NCBI GenBank assembly: GCA_030038435.1
Contig: JASHOY010000400.1
Coordinates: 1 to 54,777 of the forward strand
Reading direction: 5' to 3'
DNA from: Acidobacteriaceae bacterium
GTDB lineage: Bacteria; Acidobacteriota; Terriglobia; Terriglobales; Acidobacteriaceae
Length of the DNA: 54,777 nt
The notes under the pieces are model-generated. The model was not told the origin of the DNA. It did no database searches and worked only from the letters and a program-made list of their open reading frames with translations. Shown in pieces: positions 8,887-18,384 of the stretch; within the stretch, counting starts at the first letter, position 1; every line of letters begins with the position of its first letter. The translations under genes were made by a program, and so were the position numbers.

Positions 8887-11673
8887 TCAGGCATTCGAAG
8901 TTGGGGTAGACGTCTGCGCAGGATCAGTGGACGTTGTGACGGCGGGCGGAATAAGGATTTCATCGTTGGATGACGAGGAGGCTTTCATGGGTTCTGGCTG
9001 AAAGGGCAGATATATGCGGAAGGTGGAACCACGCAGCGGATTTCTTTCCGCCCAGATGCGGCCGGAATGCTGGGAAACGATGCTGCGGCAGATGGCCAAG
9101 CCAAGGCCGGTACCGCCTTTTTCGCGGGCATCGGAGGCATCGACCTGCTGAAAGCGGCCGAAGATAGCTTCGAGCTTGTCGGCGGGAATGCCGCGGCCGT
9201 GATCGATCACTGAGATGGTGACGCCGGTGACTCCGGGGCGGGTCATGATGGAGACGGTGGAGTTCGGAGGTGAAAACTTGACAGCATTGGAGAGCAGGTT
9301 GGTGAGAACCTGCAAGAGGCGATCGGGATCACCCGCAATTTCAAGCTGCGTGGCGTCGTGAATGAGCTGGACACCCGCGGATTCAGCTACAGGTTGCATG
9401 CCATCGATGGCCTGACGGACGAGGTCGCCCAACACCACGGGGCGAAAAGTGAGTGGCTCGCGGCCGCTCTGGATACGCTCGAGGTCGAGGATATCGTTGA
9501 TGAGGCGGACGAGTCGGTCGGAGTTGGACAGGGCTATGCGCAGCAGGTTGGTGGCCTTATCGCTGGACTGTCCGTTGGGCTGGTTGAGCACGCCGGAAGA
9601 GAGCAGGCCAAGCGCTCCGCGAATGGAGGTAAGGGGAGTACGAAGCTCGTGGCTGACGGTGGAGATGAACTCGTCTTTAAGGCGATCGAGGGCGAATCGC
9701 TGGCTGATATCGCGGAAGCTGAGAACGAAGCCGGCGACTTGTCCTTGATCAACCAGCGGCGTCAGAACATATTCGGCAGGGAAGGAAGAGCCGTCGCTGC
9801 GAAAGACATTCTCTTCGCCGGCGGAAGTCATGAGGTGGCCGGCAGCGCGGCGGATGACGCAGTCCTCGCCGCAACGGCGGCCGGCGGGTGCGAAACCATG
9901 CAGCACGTCATGGACGGACATCCCGATGAGGCTTGACGGGTCGGCGGCAAGAAGACGGCCGGCCGCGGGGTTCATAAAGCTGACTACGCCATCGCGATCG
10001 ATGCCGCAGATGCCATCGGTGACGGAGTCGAGGAGGATCTCCTGCTGGCGATAGAGTTCCTCGTTGCGCTGGCGCTCGTGGCGGCGAGCCTCGATCTGGC
10101 CGAGGGAGGCGGCGACCGACTCAACGGCGGCTTCCGACTCGTGGTCTTCACGAAGCGGAAAGCGGCAATAGAATTCGAGGACAGCAACAACCTTTTTGCC
10201 GACGAGGATGGGAGCGGCCCATCCGGAGACCATTTCGCGGCGCAGGGCGGAGAGGCAGCGTGCGCTCGAGGTCAGGGGAGCCAGATCGGTGATCCAGGCC
10301 GGTTGGCCATCCTTCCACGCGCGCCCGGGAAGCTCTTCCCCGGAGGCGAAGCTCATGGTCCTGCTTTCCTTGACGAAGGCCTCCGCGCCACCGGGAGAGC
10401 CCCAGGCAGTATTGAAGCGCAAGCTTTCTTCTTTTGCGTCCACTTCCCATTGAATGGCGACGTCCCAGCCCTCAGCAAGGCAAAGGGATTCGAGGATGCG
10501 GGTAGTGAGCGACTCCGCTGTTTCGTTTTCGCCGGTCATCTGCGTGAGCGCGAATTGCAGGGCCATGCGCTGCTCGCGGCGTTTTTGCGAGGTGACGTCG
10601 CGCAGCAGGCAGCGCACCGTGGGCACGGTGGAATAGGCCTCATGGTGGCGGCTGAGACTGAGTTCAAGATCGAGGGGGCGGCCGATGGGAGTGTGGTGGC
10701 GCAGCGCGGCGCTTTCGATATTCTCGCCAGCGAGCGCGCGGCGGAACAAGGCCGCCACCTGGCTGCGCGAAGCCGGCGCAAAGACGTCGAGGAAAGACTC
10801 CATGGCCAGCAGCGCGCTGGTTTCCAGACCGAGGGTGCGCTTCCAGGCTGCGTTGGCTTTGAGAAAGCGTCCGGTGGGGCTGAGCGTGGCAGTCATGTCC
10901 CCGGAGCTTTCCAGAAATTCGTTGTAGCGGGCCTGCCAGTCGGCGGCGGGCGCCAGCGTACCCTGGGCTTTACCGTTCTCCTCGACAGCCACCGCGACCA
11001 GGCCGGCGAGGCTGCCCGAGCGGTCGCGCAGAGCGGAGACGTGAAGGGTCACGGGAAGCTGATTGCCGTCCTTGCGGCGCAGGCGGACATCGATCCCCGG
11101 AGTGGTGCTGGGAGGCATGCTGCGCACGCATTCGAGGCAGGCGGCAAGGCCATCCTCGGTGGAAAGATCGCTGTGACGATGGCTGCCGGAAAGATTTTGC
11201 AGCTCGGCGAGAACGCGTTGCGCCTCGCCTGGAGCGAAGATTTCTGTCGCGCCCCAGTGACTGATCAACTCGTCCGCGTCATAACCGAGCATGCGCTCGG
11301 CGGCCGGGTTCATGTAGGTGAGGTGACCGTCGAGGTCGATGGCCGCCATGGCTGGGCCGCTGGAGTCGAGCAGGGCCTTGTGGGGTTCGCCGGGCGTCGC
11401 ATTGAGCCACATTTCCGCGGTGACGGTGCGGCGAATGCGAAAACCGAGAGCCAGAACGCCGGCATCGGCGAGAGCCACAGTCATGAGCAGCGAGTCGGCA
11501 ATGGGACCGGCCAGCATGCGCAGGAGGACGGTGAAGACGGAGGCCGCCAGGACCAGTGCGGACAGGACGGACCAGATAAAGTTCGCCCGGCTGCGACCTG
11601 CGCGTGTGGCCCTTTGGTTTCCCACCGAATCAAGTACCAATGACCGGTCGCCCATTTTGCCCCCGAAGCTCAT
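8887..11673 (-). CDS. Multi-PAS/GAF membrane sensor histidine kinase
   Basis: A 928-residue two-component sensor kinase. Two hydrophobic helices near residues 28-75 anchor it to the membrane with almost no periplasmic loop, so it probably senses cytoplasmic or membrane signals. Then come a PAS domain (AAIDLDGHLTYMNPAAERML), a second PAS (TATLSPTGRFLKANAAWKR), a GAF-like domain (AEGWDVAIQWEVD) and a third PAS (GICGIDRDGVVSFMNPAAGR). The HisKA box TVSHELRTPLTSIRGALG has its His near residue 675. The ATPase domain shows NLLSNAVKFSP, DHGRGIPADKLEAIFGRF and GGTGLGLAICRSIV. It heads a minus-strand run with a response regulator, an Hpt protein, xseA and glmM. The signal is unknown. Confidence 0.94.
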   Translation of the reverse strand: MSFGGKMGDRSLVLDSVGNQRATRAGRSRANFIWSVLSALVLAASVFTVLLRMLAGPIADSLLMTVALADAGVLALGFRIRRTVTAEMWLNATPGEPHKALLDSSGPAMAAIDLDGHLTYMNPAAERMLGYDADELISHWGATEIFAPGEAQRVLAELQNLSGSHRHSDLSTEDGLAACLECVRSMPPSTTPGIDVRLRRKDGNQLPVTLHVSALRDRSGSLAGLVAVAVEENGKAQGTLAPAADWQARYNEFLESSGDMTATLSPTGRFLKANAAWKRTLGLETSALLAMESFLDVFAPASRSQVAALFRRALAGENIESAALRHHTPIGRPLDLELSLSRHHEAYSTVPTVRCLLRDVTSQKRREQRMALQFALTQMTGENETAESLTTRILESLCLAEGWDVAIQWEVDAKEESLRFNTAWGSPGGAEAFVKESRTMSFASGEELPGRAWKDGQPAWITDLAPLTSSARCLSALRREMVSGWAAPILVGKKVVAVLEFYCRFPLREDHESEAAVESVAASLGQIEARRHERQRNEELYRQQEILLDSVTDGICGIDRDGVVSFMNPAAGRLLAADPSSLIGMSVHDVLHGFAPAGRRCGEDCVIRRAAGHLMTSAGEENVFRSDGSSFPAEYVLTPLVDQGQVAGFVLSFRDISQRFALDRLKDEFISTVSHELRTPLTSIRGALGLLSSGVLNQPNGQSSDKATNLLRIALSNSDRLVRLINDILDLERIQSGREPLTFRPVVLGDLVRQAIDGMQPVAESAGVQLIHDATQLEIAGDPDRLLQVLTNLLSNAVKFSPPNSTVSIMTRPGVTGVTISVIDHGRGIPADKLEAIFGRFQQVDASDAREKGGTGLGLAICRSIVSQHSGRIWAERNPLRGSTFRIYLPFQPEPMKASSSSNDEILIPPAVTTSTDPAQTSTPTSNA

Positions 11674-12003
11674 GCCCCGTCATGGTTGGCACACAACGGA
11701 AACGTATGGAGCACTCTCATCTAATGCGCTCTATAAAAGCAGCCAAACACCGGTTCCTGGTCCGGCGCTTGCAATGAGCCACCGGAGATCAGAAATGCGA
11801 CTGCCGGAGCCTGGCAACCCAAAAAACGCTGCTTATGAGTACGTTCTCAAGTATACGGGTAGCGAGCCGAAGTTACTAAGAAAAAATCTCATAAGAATTC
11901 GGGCACAACTCATGAATCTCGCAAAAAACTCGATCGGAAAGGGAAGAAAACCAGCCCGGTACAGCGTGCCGCGAAAAGCCAATTCGAAAGCGACATTCTC
12001 CAT
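11674..12003. other. Divergent spacer between the sensor kinase and the nuclease gene
   Basis: About 330 bases with divergent genes on either side, so both promoters must lie here or very close. It is noticeably A-rich from about 11880. No clear -35/-10 pair, operator palindrome or RNA was recognised. A TATACT at 12013 lies just inside the longest possible nuclease frame and may favour the later start. Confidence 0.4.
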
Positions 12004-12024
12004 ATGCGCTTTTATACTGGACCC

Positions 12025-12954
12025 ATGTCCCGCTCAAAAGTCTCTTTCCTCAGTCACCGCATCATTGTAGCTACGGCCGGGGTTGCGTTGATAGCCGCGC
12101 AGCCGCAGAGCGCGAGTGCCTGGGGTAACCAAGGTCACCAGATGATCAACCGGCTGGCTGCAAGCCAGTTGCCCGCCGATGTTCCCGCATTTCTGCGCTC
12201 CGCTGCGGCAGTGGAGGAGATCGAGTATCTAGGACCGGAGCCGGATCGCTGGAGATCGCGGGCAGAGCCGGAACTGGACGCCGCGCAGGCGCCGGAGCAC
12301 TTCATCGACCTGGAGCTGGCGGAGAAGCTGGCGCCGCTGCCACACCAGCGCTTCGACTATATGGCCAAGGCCTACGCGGCTGGCGACCCACCGAACAAGA
12401 TCGGGTTGCTGCCCTGGGAAGCGGACGAAGTGTGGGAACGGCTGAAATCCGCCATGCGGAATTACCGGGAATTGAAGGCGGCGGGGAAAGATACTGCGCC
12501 CGTCGAGCAGGCAGTGATCTTTTATGCCGGGTGGCTGGGGCATTATGTGGGCGACGGCTCACAGCCGCTGCATACGACCGTGCAATACAACGGATGGATC
12601 GGACCTGATCCCAACGGTTATACCACGGAGCACCAGATTCACTGGCAGTTTGAGAGCGTATTTGTTTCCGCAAACATCCACCTGCCTGAGGTGGAGGCCA
12701 AGATGGCTCCGGTGAGGGCGATCGACGGGGATATGTTCGACGCTTTTATGAGCTACCTATGGAAAACACACAGCTACGTGGACGAGGTCTACCAACTGGA
12801 CAAGGACGGCGGGTTCACGGGGACGGGAAGTGCGGCTTCGCGCGCCTTTACCGCGGAGCGGCTGGCTGCGGGCGCCAGCATGTTGCGGGACATGATTTAT
12901 ACCGCGTGGATCGAGAGCGCGCAGCCGGTGCCGGAAAGGAATGCGGCGAAGTGA
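12025..12954 (+). CDS. Secreted S1/P1-type zinc nuclease
   Basis: Member of the S1/P1 nuclease (zinc-dependent phospholipase C-like) superfamily, which cleaves single-stranded nucleic acids using three zinc ions. A signal peptide (VATAGVALIAAQPQSASA) is followed directly by the mature N-terminus WGNQGHQMINRLA; an N-terminal Trp and the nearby His are zinc ligands in this family. Further ligand candidates are HFIDL, GHYVGDGSQPLHTT (His, Asp, His) and TEHQIHWQFE. ATG 12025 is chosen because it gives a normal signal-peptide length; ATG 12004 in the same frame is the alternative. Likely role: scavenging phosphate or nucleotides from extracellular nucleic acid (inference). Confidence 0.9.
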   Translation: MSRSKVSFLSHRIIVATAGVALIAAQPQSASAWGNQGHQMINRLAASQLPADVPAFLRSAAAVEEIEYLGPEPDRWRSRAEPELDAAQAPEHFIDLELAEKLAPLPHQRFDYMAKAYAAGDPPNKIGLLPWEADEVWERLKSAMRNYRELKAAGKDTAPVEQAVIFYAGWLGHYVGDGSQPLHTTVQYNGWIGPDPNGYTTEHQIHWQFESVFVSANIHLPEVEAKMAPVRAIDGDMFDAFMSYLWKTHSYVDEVYQLDKDGGFTGTGSAASRAFTAERLAAGASMLRDMIYTAWIESAQPVPERNAAK

Positions 12955-12963
12955 GAGCGGGAA

Positions 12964-13431
12964 TCAGCCGGTGGTTTCCTGGCGAGCTGGGACGGTAAAG
13001 CGGCGCAGGACAACCCTGAAAGCAACCGTCATAACGGCCACGGCAGGACCGGCTACCAGTAGCCAGGCGAGCAAGGCGTTCCCGGCAAGGCCGCCGATGT
13101 GAACAACCCATTGGAGCGACATTCCAGGCGTGATAGCGGCCACGGGCGCGAGGTTGCGCGGGCCGGCGAAGAGACGGTCGCCGAGGCGGACAAAGGGGAC
13201 GATGAGAACCATCTGCAGGGGCATGGCCGCGTAATTGGCCGCCTGAATTGCCGGCAGGTTGAGGCGGAGGATGAGCGCGAGGCAAGCGCAGAGCACGGTG
13301 GGCAGGCCGATGACGGGGATGCAGCCGATGGCGAAGCCCAGAGCGAGGGTGAGCGCCAGGCGACTGGGAGAGATTCCCTGGCGCAGCCACTGCGCGGCTC
13401 TGGCAGGCACCGAACTGATCATGGCACGCAT
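12964..13431 (-). CDS. DUF2062 membrane protein
   Basis: A 155-residue integral membrane protein. The N-terminal amphipathic segment is followed by the typical DUF2062 pattern: SPSRLALTLALGFAIGCIPV, then GLPTVLCACLALILRLNLPA and AANYAAMPLQMVLIVPFVRL with short loops. A final hydrophobic hairpin (LLAWLLVAGPAVAVMTVAF) ends in a basic tail. ATG 13431 is preferred over the in-frame TTG at 13443 because GGAA lies about 6 bases upstream. The function is unknown. In other bacteria the domain is found alone or joined to glycosyltransferases, which hints at an envelope role. It is convergent with the nuclease gene. Confidence 0.88.
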   Translation of the reverse strand: MRAMISSVPARAAQWLRQGISPSRLALTLALGFAIGCIPVIGLPTVLCACLALILRLNLPAIQAANYAAMPLQMVLIVPFVRLGDRLFAGPRNLAPVAAITPGMSLQWVVHIGGLAGNALLAWLLVAGPAVAVMTVAFRVVLRRFTVPARQETTG

Positions 13432-13512
13432 CGCTAGTTCCAAAATATTTTTGACTCAGCTAAGCAGCGATGGACATGCCATGAAAGTTCTATGAATGAA
13501 CCAATAGAAGCA

Positions 13513-16197
13513 CTACTCGGCGGGCGAGGAGCCGCTTTGTATGCCCGGTTGTTCCTGCAGCCAGCTCTTCAGGTTCGCCTCCTGGTCCTGGCGAAGCTGG
13601 ATGCAGCCGTTGATCTCTTCAATGGCGTGCTTGAGAGACAAGCTGGCGGCGGCTACTTTGTGAGTGGAGTAGAAGCTTTGCACCTGGTCGCGGGCGCCGG
13701 CATTGCAGAAGCTGCCCGAAGAGGCAACCAGGATTTCACCCAGCTCCGGGGTTAGCTCTGCGTGGACCTGGGGCCAGTGGGACTGGATGAACTTCCAGGC
13801 GAGCTGGCGCTCGGGAGGAATCTGGAGTGCGATGGCGAGTTGAATGGCCGCATCCTGGCTCTTGACTTTGCCGGAAACGGCGAACTGGAGGGCGCGTTCT
13901 TCGAGGGTGGGATTCTCGAATTCGGCGAGCATGCGCAGGGCGCCGATCTGGAACTCGGGGTTGGTGGAGGTTTCATAGATCTGTTGCAGCTTGTCAAAGA
14001 GAGCGGTGTCGCCATTGCGCGCGGCGATGGCCATGGCGGTCTGGCCGAGATTGGGATCGACGGACTTGGGATCCTGCATGAAATGCTCGGCGATTTGGTT
14101 GGCCTGGGAGATGACTTTCGGATCGCGTCCCGGACCGCCGAGAAGTGCGAAGAGCGCGGCGCGGAGCTGCTTTTTGTTGGGCGTGTCGTTGGGCGACGGC
14201 GCGCCGAGGTTGTCGTATTCGGGCGAAAAGGTGCGGCGGATCCAGGCTGCCAGCTCGGTGCGCTGATCGGGGGTCGCGGCAACGCGGTCGTTGACCACGG
14301 CGAGCCCGCCGGCGGCGCCGGAAAGGATGGAAGCGCTGGCGCTGCCCACCACCGAGGCGATGACCGTGGCGTTGGGATCGGATTTGAGGGCGGCGAGAAG
14401 GTTGAGATAGTCGCCCACGCTGGCACGGTCGGAGCGGACCAGGGCCCATTCGTCTCCAATCAAGCCCACGCGCTCGGGTGGCGTGAGCCGGGTTTCGGCA
14501 TCAGCAACGAGGCGCTTGTAGACCGGCTCCGGATATGCGGTGCGGTAGTAGCCTTTGTCGCGGGCGTTGGCGTCAAGGAAACTCCCCTCGGGAAGCTTCA
14601 GGGTTGAGGTTTCGGGGGTGAGCACGTCGCAGCTCTGGCCGGCGCCGCTAACGAAACAGACCGGCAGCGTCCATTTCTCGGTGAGGTCGGGTTTGACTTC
14701 GGGATTGAGGAAGAAGCGCTGCTGGCGGACCGAGACCTGGCCGTTGGCGGGCGATGCGAAGGTGAGGATGGGCTCGCCGGGCTGGGTGATGAGGCTCTGC
14801 ATGATTTTGTCGACCGGCTTGTGGCTGGTTGCGGTCTGCGCATTCCAGAAATCCTGCGCGGTGGCGTTGCCGTATTCGTGCGCCGTCAGGTAAGCGTGGA
14901 CGCCTTTGCGGAACATCTCCGGGCCGAGATAATTTTCGACGGTGAGAAGCACGTCGCAGCCTTTTTCGTAGGAGATTTCGTCGAAGAGCTGGTTGATTTC
15001 GGCCGGCGTACTGGCGGCGCGGGCGCGGATGGGGTGAGTGGTGGGCGCGGCGTCATAATCGAGTGCGCCCTGCTCGTCGGCGGCGACGACCTGGGGGATG
15101 TGCCAGTCGGGACGCATGGCGGCGACGGTCTTGCTCTCCATCCAGGTGGCAAAGCCTTCGTTGAGCCAGATGTTGTTCCACCACTGCATGGTGACCAGAT
15201 CGCCGAACCACTGGTGGGCCATTTCATGCGCGACGTCGAGGGCTACGTTTTCCTGAGTGCTGATGGATGCGGTCTTGGGATCGAGCAGAAGGTCCTGCTC
15301 GCGGAAGGTGATGGCGCCGAAGTTCTCCATTGCCCCGGCTTCGAAGTCGGGAATGCCGATGAGGTCGAGCTTTTTGAGCGGATAGTGGATGCCGAAGTAG
15401 TTGTCGTAGAAGTGAAGCGCGAATTCGGCGGTGCTGAGGGCAAAGTGCGTGAGGTTGACCTGCTCCGGCGTGGCGCAGACGCGGATAGGCACGCCGTCGG
15501 ACGCGCCGGAGGTGCACTTGAAATCGCCTACCAGAAAGGCGACGAGGTAAGTGGACATCTTCGGCGTTGGGTAGAAGTGGAGGGTGTGCTGATCGGCGGC
15601 GGGGCCGGGCGTGTCGGCTTCGATGGGGCTGTTGGAAATGACGGTGTCGGTTTTTGGCGCGACGATGGTGATGTCGAAGACGGCCTTGTAGGCGGGCTCG
15701 TCGAAGCTGGGAAAGGCGCGGCGGGCATCGGTGGGCTCGAACTGGGTTACGGCGAACCGCTGGCCGCGCGCTTTGGAGAGATAGAAACCGCGGAGCTGAT
15801 TGTTGAGGATGCCGCTATAGCGGATGTCGAGCGTGGCTTTGCCGGCGGGCAATGGATCTGCAAAAGTGAAGGTGGCCTGCTGTTTCGGCTTGTCAAATGA
15901 GACAGTTGCTTTTTGCTGCTTGCCGGCGGCGGTGACTGCGACGGATTGGAAGGCAATCTGCGCGGAATTCAAGGTGATGGCGTTCGTGGGCTGTTTCAGG
16001 GTCACGCCAATGGTCTCGACGCCGGTGAAGGTCGCCGACTGCAGGTCGGGTGTGAGCTTGAGCGTGTAGCGCTGCGGCACCACGTTGGTGGGCAGACGCT
16101 GGGCGGCGGCGAACGGCGCGGTGAAGGGAAGCGGGCAAAAGAGAATGGCGGCAAAAAGAATGCGCCGCAGCGAAGCCGGACGGCGGGAAATACTCAT
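13513..16197 (-). CDS. Secreted M1-family aminopeptidase
   Basis: An 894-residue zinc aminopeptidase that removes N-terminal residues from peptides. A signal peptide (ILFAAILFCPLPFTAPFAAA) shows it is exported, unlike cytoplasmic PepN. The N-terminal beta domain is followed by the substrate motif GAMENFGAITFRE. The zinc site is HEMAHQWFGDL (near residue 324) with the third ligand in NEGFATWMESK. A long alpha-helical ERAP1-like C-terminal domain completes the fold. ATG 16197 is chosen because GAGGAA lies 5 bases upstream; the upstream in-frame start at 16233 lacks this and would precede the signal peptide. Probably used with other secreted hydrolases here to feed on external peptides. Confidence 0.94.
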   Translation of the reverse strand: MSISRRPASLRRILFAAILFCPLPFTAPFAAAQRLPTNVVPQRYTLKLTPDLQSATFTGVETIGVTLKQPTNAITLNSAQIAFQSVAVTAAGKQQKATVSFDKPKQQATFTFADPLPAGKATLDIRYSGILNNQLRGFYLSKARGQRFAVTQFEPTDARRAFPSFDEPAYKAVFDITIVAPKTDTVISNSPIEADTPGPAADQHTLHFYPTPKMSTYLVAFLVGDFKCTSGASDGVPIRVCATPEQVNLTHFALSTAEFALHFYDNYFGIHYPLKKLDLIGIPDFEAGAMENFGAITFREQDLLLDPKTASISTQENVALDVAHEMAHQWFGDLVTMQWWNNIWLNEGFATWMESKTVAAMRPDWHIPQVVAADEQGALDYDAAPTTHPIRARAASTPAEINQLFDEISYEKGCDVLLTVENYLGPEMFRKGVHAYLTAHEYGNATAQDFWNAQTATSHKPVDKIMQSLITQPGEPILTFASPANGQVSVRQQRFFLNPEVKPDLTEKWTLPVCFVSGAGQSCDVLTPETSTLKLPEGSFLDANARDKGYYRTAYPEPVYKRLVADAETRLTPPERVGLIGDEWALVRSDRASVGDYLNLLAALKSDPNATVIASVVGSASASILSGAAGGLAVVNDRVAATPDQRTELAAWIRRTFSPEYDNLGAPSPNDTPNKKQLRAALFALLGGPGRDPKVISQANQIAEHFMQDPKSVDPNLGQTAMAIAARNGDTALFDKLQQIYETSTNPEFQIGALRMLAEFENPTLEERALQFAVSGKVKSQDAAIQLAIALQIPPERQLAWKFIQSHWPQVHAELTPELGEILVASSGSFCNAGARDQVQSFYSTHKVAAASLSLKHAIEEINGCIQLRQDQEANLKSWLQEQPGIQSGSSPAE

Positions 16198-16431
16198 GGG
16201 ATTCCTCTTCAGGTTGGGATTTATTTGGAGCATTGACCCTCACAGGAGGCGGGGGACGAGGGCAGGCAGGTAAGTCGATCCAGGCGGTTCCGGTGGCCCT
16301 TCATCCGACTTGTACATTGTAGGCGAAAGAGCGGGCGCGGGACGAATCGCCGGCGGCACTCTCAGTTGGATGCCGATCGCCGGGTATGATAGTCGTGACC
16401 TCTTCGCCCGCCATCGAGAGACGAAACCGGC

Positions 16432-17703
16432 TTGCGCTACTCGGCTTCCACACTTCGCGCCCGTATCAGCCCGGCAGCGATCGTGCTTCTGCTGCTCATC
16501 GGTCTGAATCTGCTCAACTACATAGACCGCTACATACTGCCGGCCGAGGTGCCGCTGATCCAGCGCGAATTTCACGTGACCGACGAGCAGATGGGAGCGC
16601 TTACCACGGCGCTGTTTGTCTGCTACATGCTGACCGCGCCGCTGACGGGATGGCTGGGCGACCGTTTCCGGCGCAAGCCGCTGATTGTTGCCGGAGCGGT
16701 GCTGTGGAGCCTGGCCACGCTGACCACGGCCTGGGTACACAGCTACTGGACGCTTTACATCCGCCACGCGCTGGTGGGGGTGGGCGAAGCGAGCTTCGGC
16801 ATCTATGCGCCCGCCGTGCTTTCAGACTTCTATCCGGAACGCGAGCGCAACCGCATTTTGACAATCTTCTATATCGCCATTCCCGTGGGTGCGGCGCTGG
16901 GATATCTGGCCGGCGGGGAACTGGGAACTCGGCTGGGGTGGCGGGCGCCGTTTTTTCTTTGCGCCATTCCCGGACTGATCATCGCCGCGCTTTACGGATG
17001 GCTGGGCGTGGAACCGGAGCGGGGCGCCAGCGACCATGTGCGCGCCACCAGGGACCGCGTGAGTTTCGCGGGGCTCTTTCACAACGCAGCCTTTCTGACC
17101 GCGACTTTCGGGCTGGCGATGCTTACCTTTGCCATGGGGGGCATCTCGGCGTGGGTGCCGACATTTCTGCACCGTTTCAGCGGGCTTTCCGTGGCCAACG
17201 CCAGCCTGGCCGTGGGCGCGATTACGGTTGTAGATGGCATTGCCGGGACCATAACCGGAGGATGGATCGCGCAGCGCTGGCAGCGGACGAATCACCGCGC
17301 GCTTTACCTGCTATCGTTCTGGAGCGTGGCGCTGACCCTTCCTTGTGGAGCGCTGGTGTTTTTCGGGCCGCGGGCGTGGGCGATTCCGTCATTATTTGCG
17401 GCGGAATTTTTCCTTTTCCTCAATACCGGTCCTTTGAATGCTGCCATCGTCAATTCGGTTTCGGCTCCGGTGCGGGCTACGGCAATTTCCGTGAATCTGT
17501 TCTGCATTCACTTTTTCGGCGACACCTTTTCGCCGCAGATCATCGGCGCAGTTTCTGACCGCACCAATCTCAGTATCGGTCTGGGGGTGACGCTGATCTT
17601 TCTGGTGATTTCAGCGCTGATTCTGCTCGCCGGGGCGCATTTTGCGCCGCCGTTTGAAGAAGCGGTCGCCGGCGAACCCGGCGGCAGCCACAAGGCGAAG
17701 TGA
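16432..17703 (+). CDS. MFS transporter, spinster-like
   Basis: A 423-residue major facilitator superfamily protein with about 12 hydrophobic helices. The loop motif between helices 2 and 3 reads GWLGDRFRRKPLI, and the first helix carries LLLLIGLNLLNYIDRYILP, as in Spns (spinster)-like transporters. Another signature is GVGEASFGIYAPAVLSDFYPE. The substrate cannot be read from the sequence; relatives have been linked to lipids, sugars or organic acids. The start is a TTG at 16432, and the exact start is uncertain. It is divergent from the aminopeptidase across 234 bases, so the two could be co-regulated, for instance with import of hydrolysis products (speculative). Confidence 0.9.
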   Translation: MRYSASTLRARISPAAIVLLLLIGLNLLNYIDRYILPAEVPLIQREFHVTDEQMGALTTALFVCYMLTAPLTGWLGDRFRRKPLIVAGAVLWSLATLTTAWVHSYWTLYIRHALVGVGEASFGIYAPAVLSDFYPERERNRILTIFYIAIPVGAALGYLAGGELGTRLGWRAPFFLCAIPGLIIAALYGWLGVEPERGASDHVRATRDRVSFAGLFHNAAFLTATFGLAMLTFAMGGISAWVPTFLHRFSGLSVANASLAVGAITVVDGIAGTITGGWIAQRWQRTNHRALYLLSFWSVALTLPCGALVFFGPRAWAIPSLFAAEFFLFLNTGPLNAAIVNSVSAPVRATAISVNLFCIHFFGDTFSPQIIGAVSDRTNLSIGLGVTLIFLVISALILLAGAHFAPPFEEAVAGEPGGSHKAK

Positions 17704-17809
17704 TTTTTAGCAGGTTTTGCCCTCAGGATAGGTCAAAAGAATGAATTACATACCATCGCATGCGGAACAGCGCACCACCTAAATCTCCCCAACTAACGTC
17801 TAATTCCTC

Positions 17810-18364
17810 ATGAAGTTGTGGCTTCCAGTCCTCAGGGGCGCGGAGTGGCGCCGTGGTAGAAGCAATGACCGGCCGGCGCATGGGACGCGAAGGCGCGGGC
17901 AACGGCGGCGCATAGCAGTCGCGTGCGCCGCGTTGCTGGGGATTTCGCTGCCGGCATGGGCTTCTCTCGGCGGGAACGTCAGCTCGGTGGCATCGGACCG
18001 CGTGCAGATGCATGCCAGCGCCCAGGTGTTGCAGCACGACACTTACGCGCTTCATGAGATGCAGTCGCCCGGCGGCACGGTGGTGGACGAGTATGTCTCG
18101 CCGGAAGGCAAAGTCTTCGCGGTGAGCTGGCACGGCCAGTTTCCACCTTCGATGCAACAGATTCTGGGGACGTATTTTCAGCAGTACACCGCGGCTTTGA
18201 ATGCATTGGCGAGCCAGCGGCCGAGAATATACGGGCATCGTCCGCTGAACATTCAGGAGCCGGGGCTGGTAATTCAAACCAGCGGCCACATGCGGGCTTA
18301 CTCGGGTCGAGCTTACATCCCGGACCAGGTGCCTTCGGGAATGACCGTCGAAGAGATTCATTAA
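17810..18364 (+). CDS. Exported DUF2844 protein
   Basis: A 184-residue protein with a long basic N-terminus and then a signal segment (IAVACAALLGISLPAWASLGG). The mature part resembles the DUF2844 family: LHEMQSPGGTVVDEYVSPEG, KVFAVSWHGQFPPSMQQILG and TYFQQYTAAL. The signal peptide is preceded by about 35 residues, so a later start is possible, although no obvious in-frame ATG with a ribosome site was seen. It lies 20 bases before a DUF3443 gene. The same DUF2844/DUF3443 pairing is known from other bacteria such as Burkholderia, so the two products probably act together in the envelope. The function is unknown. Confidence 0.82.
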   Translation: MKLWLPVLRGAEWRRGRSNDRPAHGTRRRGQRRRIAVACAALLGISLPAWASLGGNVSSVASDRVQMHASAQVLQHDTYALHEMQSPGGTVVDEYVSPEGKVFAVSWHGQFPPSMQQILGTYFQQYTAALNALASQRPRIYGHRPLNIQEPGLVIQTSGHMRAYSGRAYIPDQVPSGMTVEEIH

Positions 18365-18384
18365 TCGATCAGCAGGAGATCAAC

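Noticed and set aside
10078..11643. 521-codon plus-strand frame opposite the histidine kinase
   Set aside because: Antisense shadow; the kinase domains on the minus strand explain the sequence.
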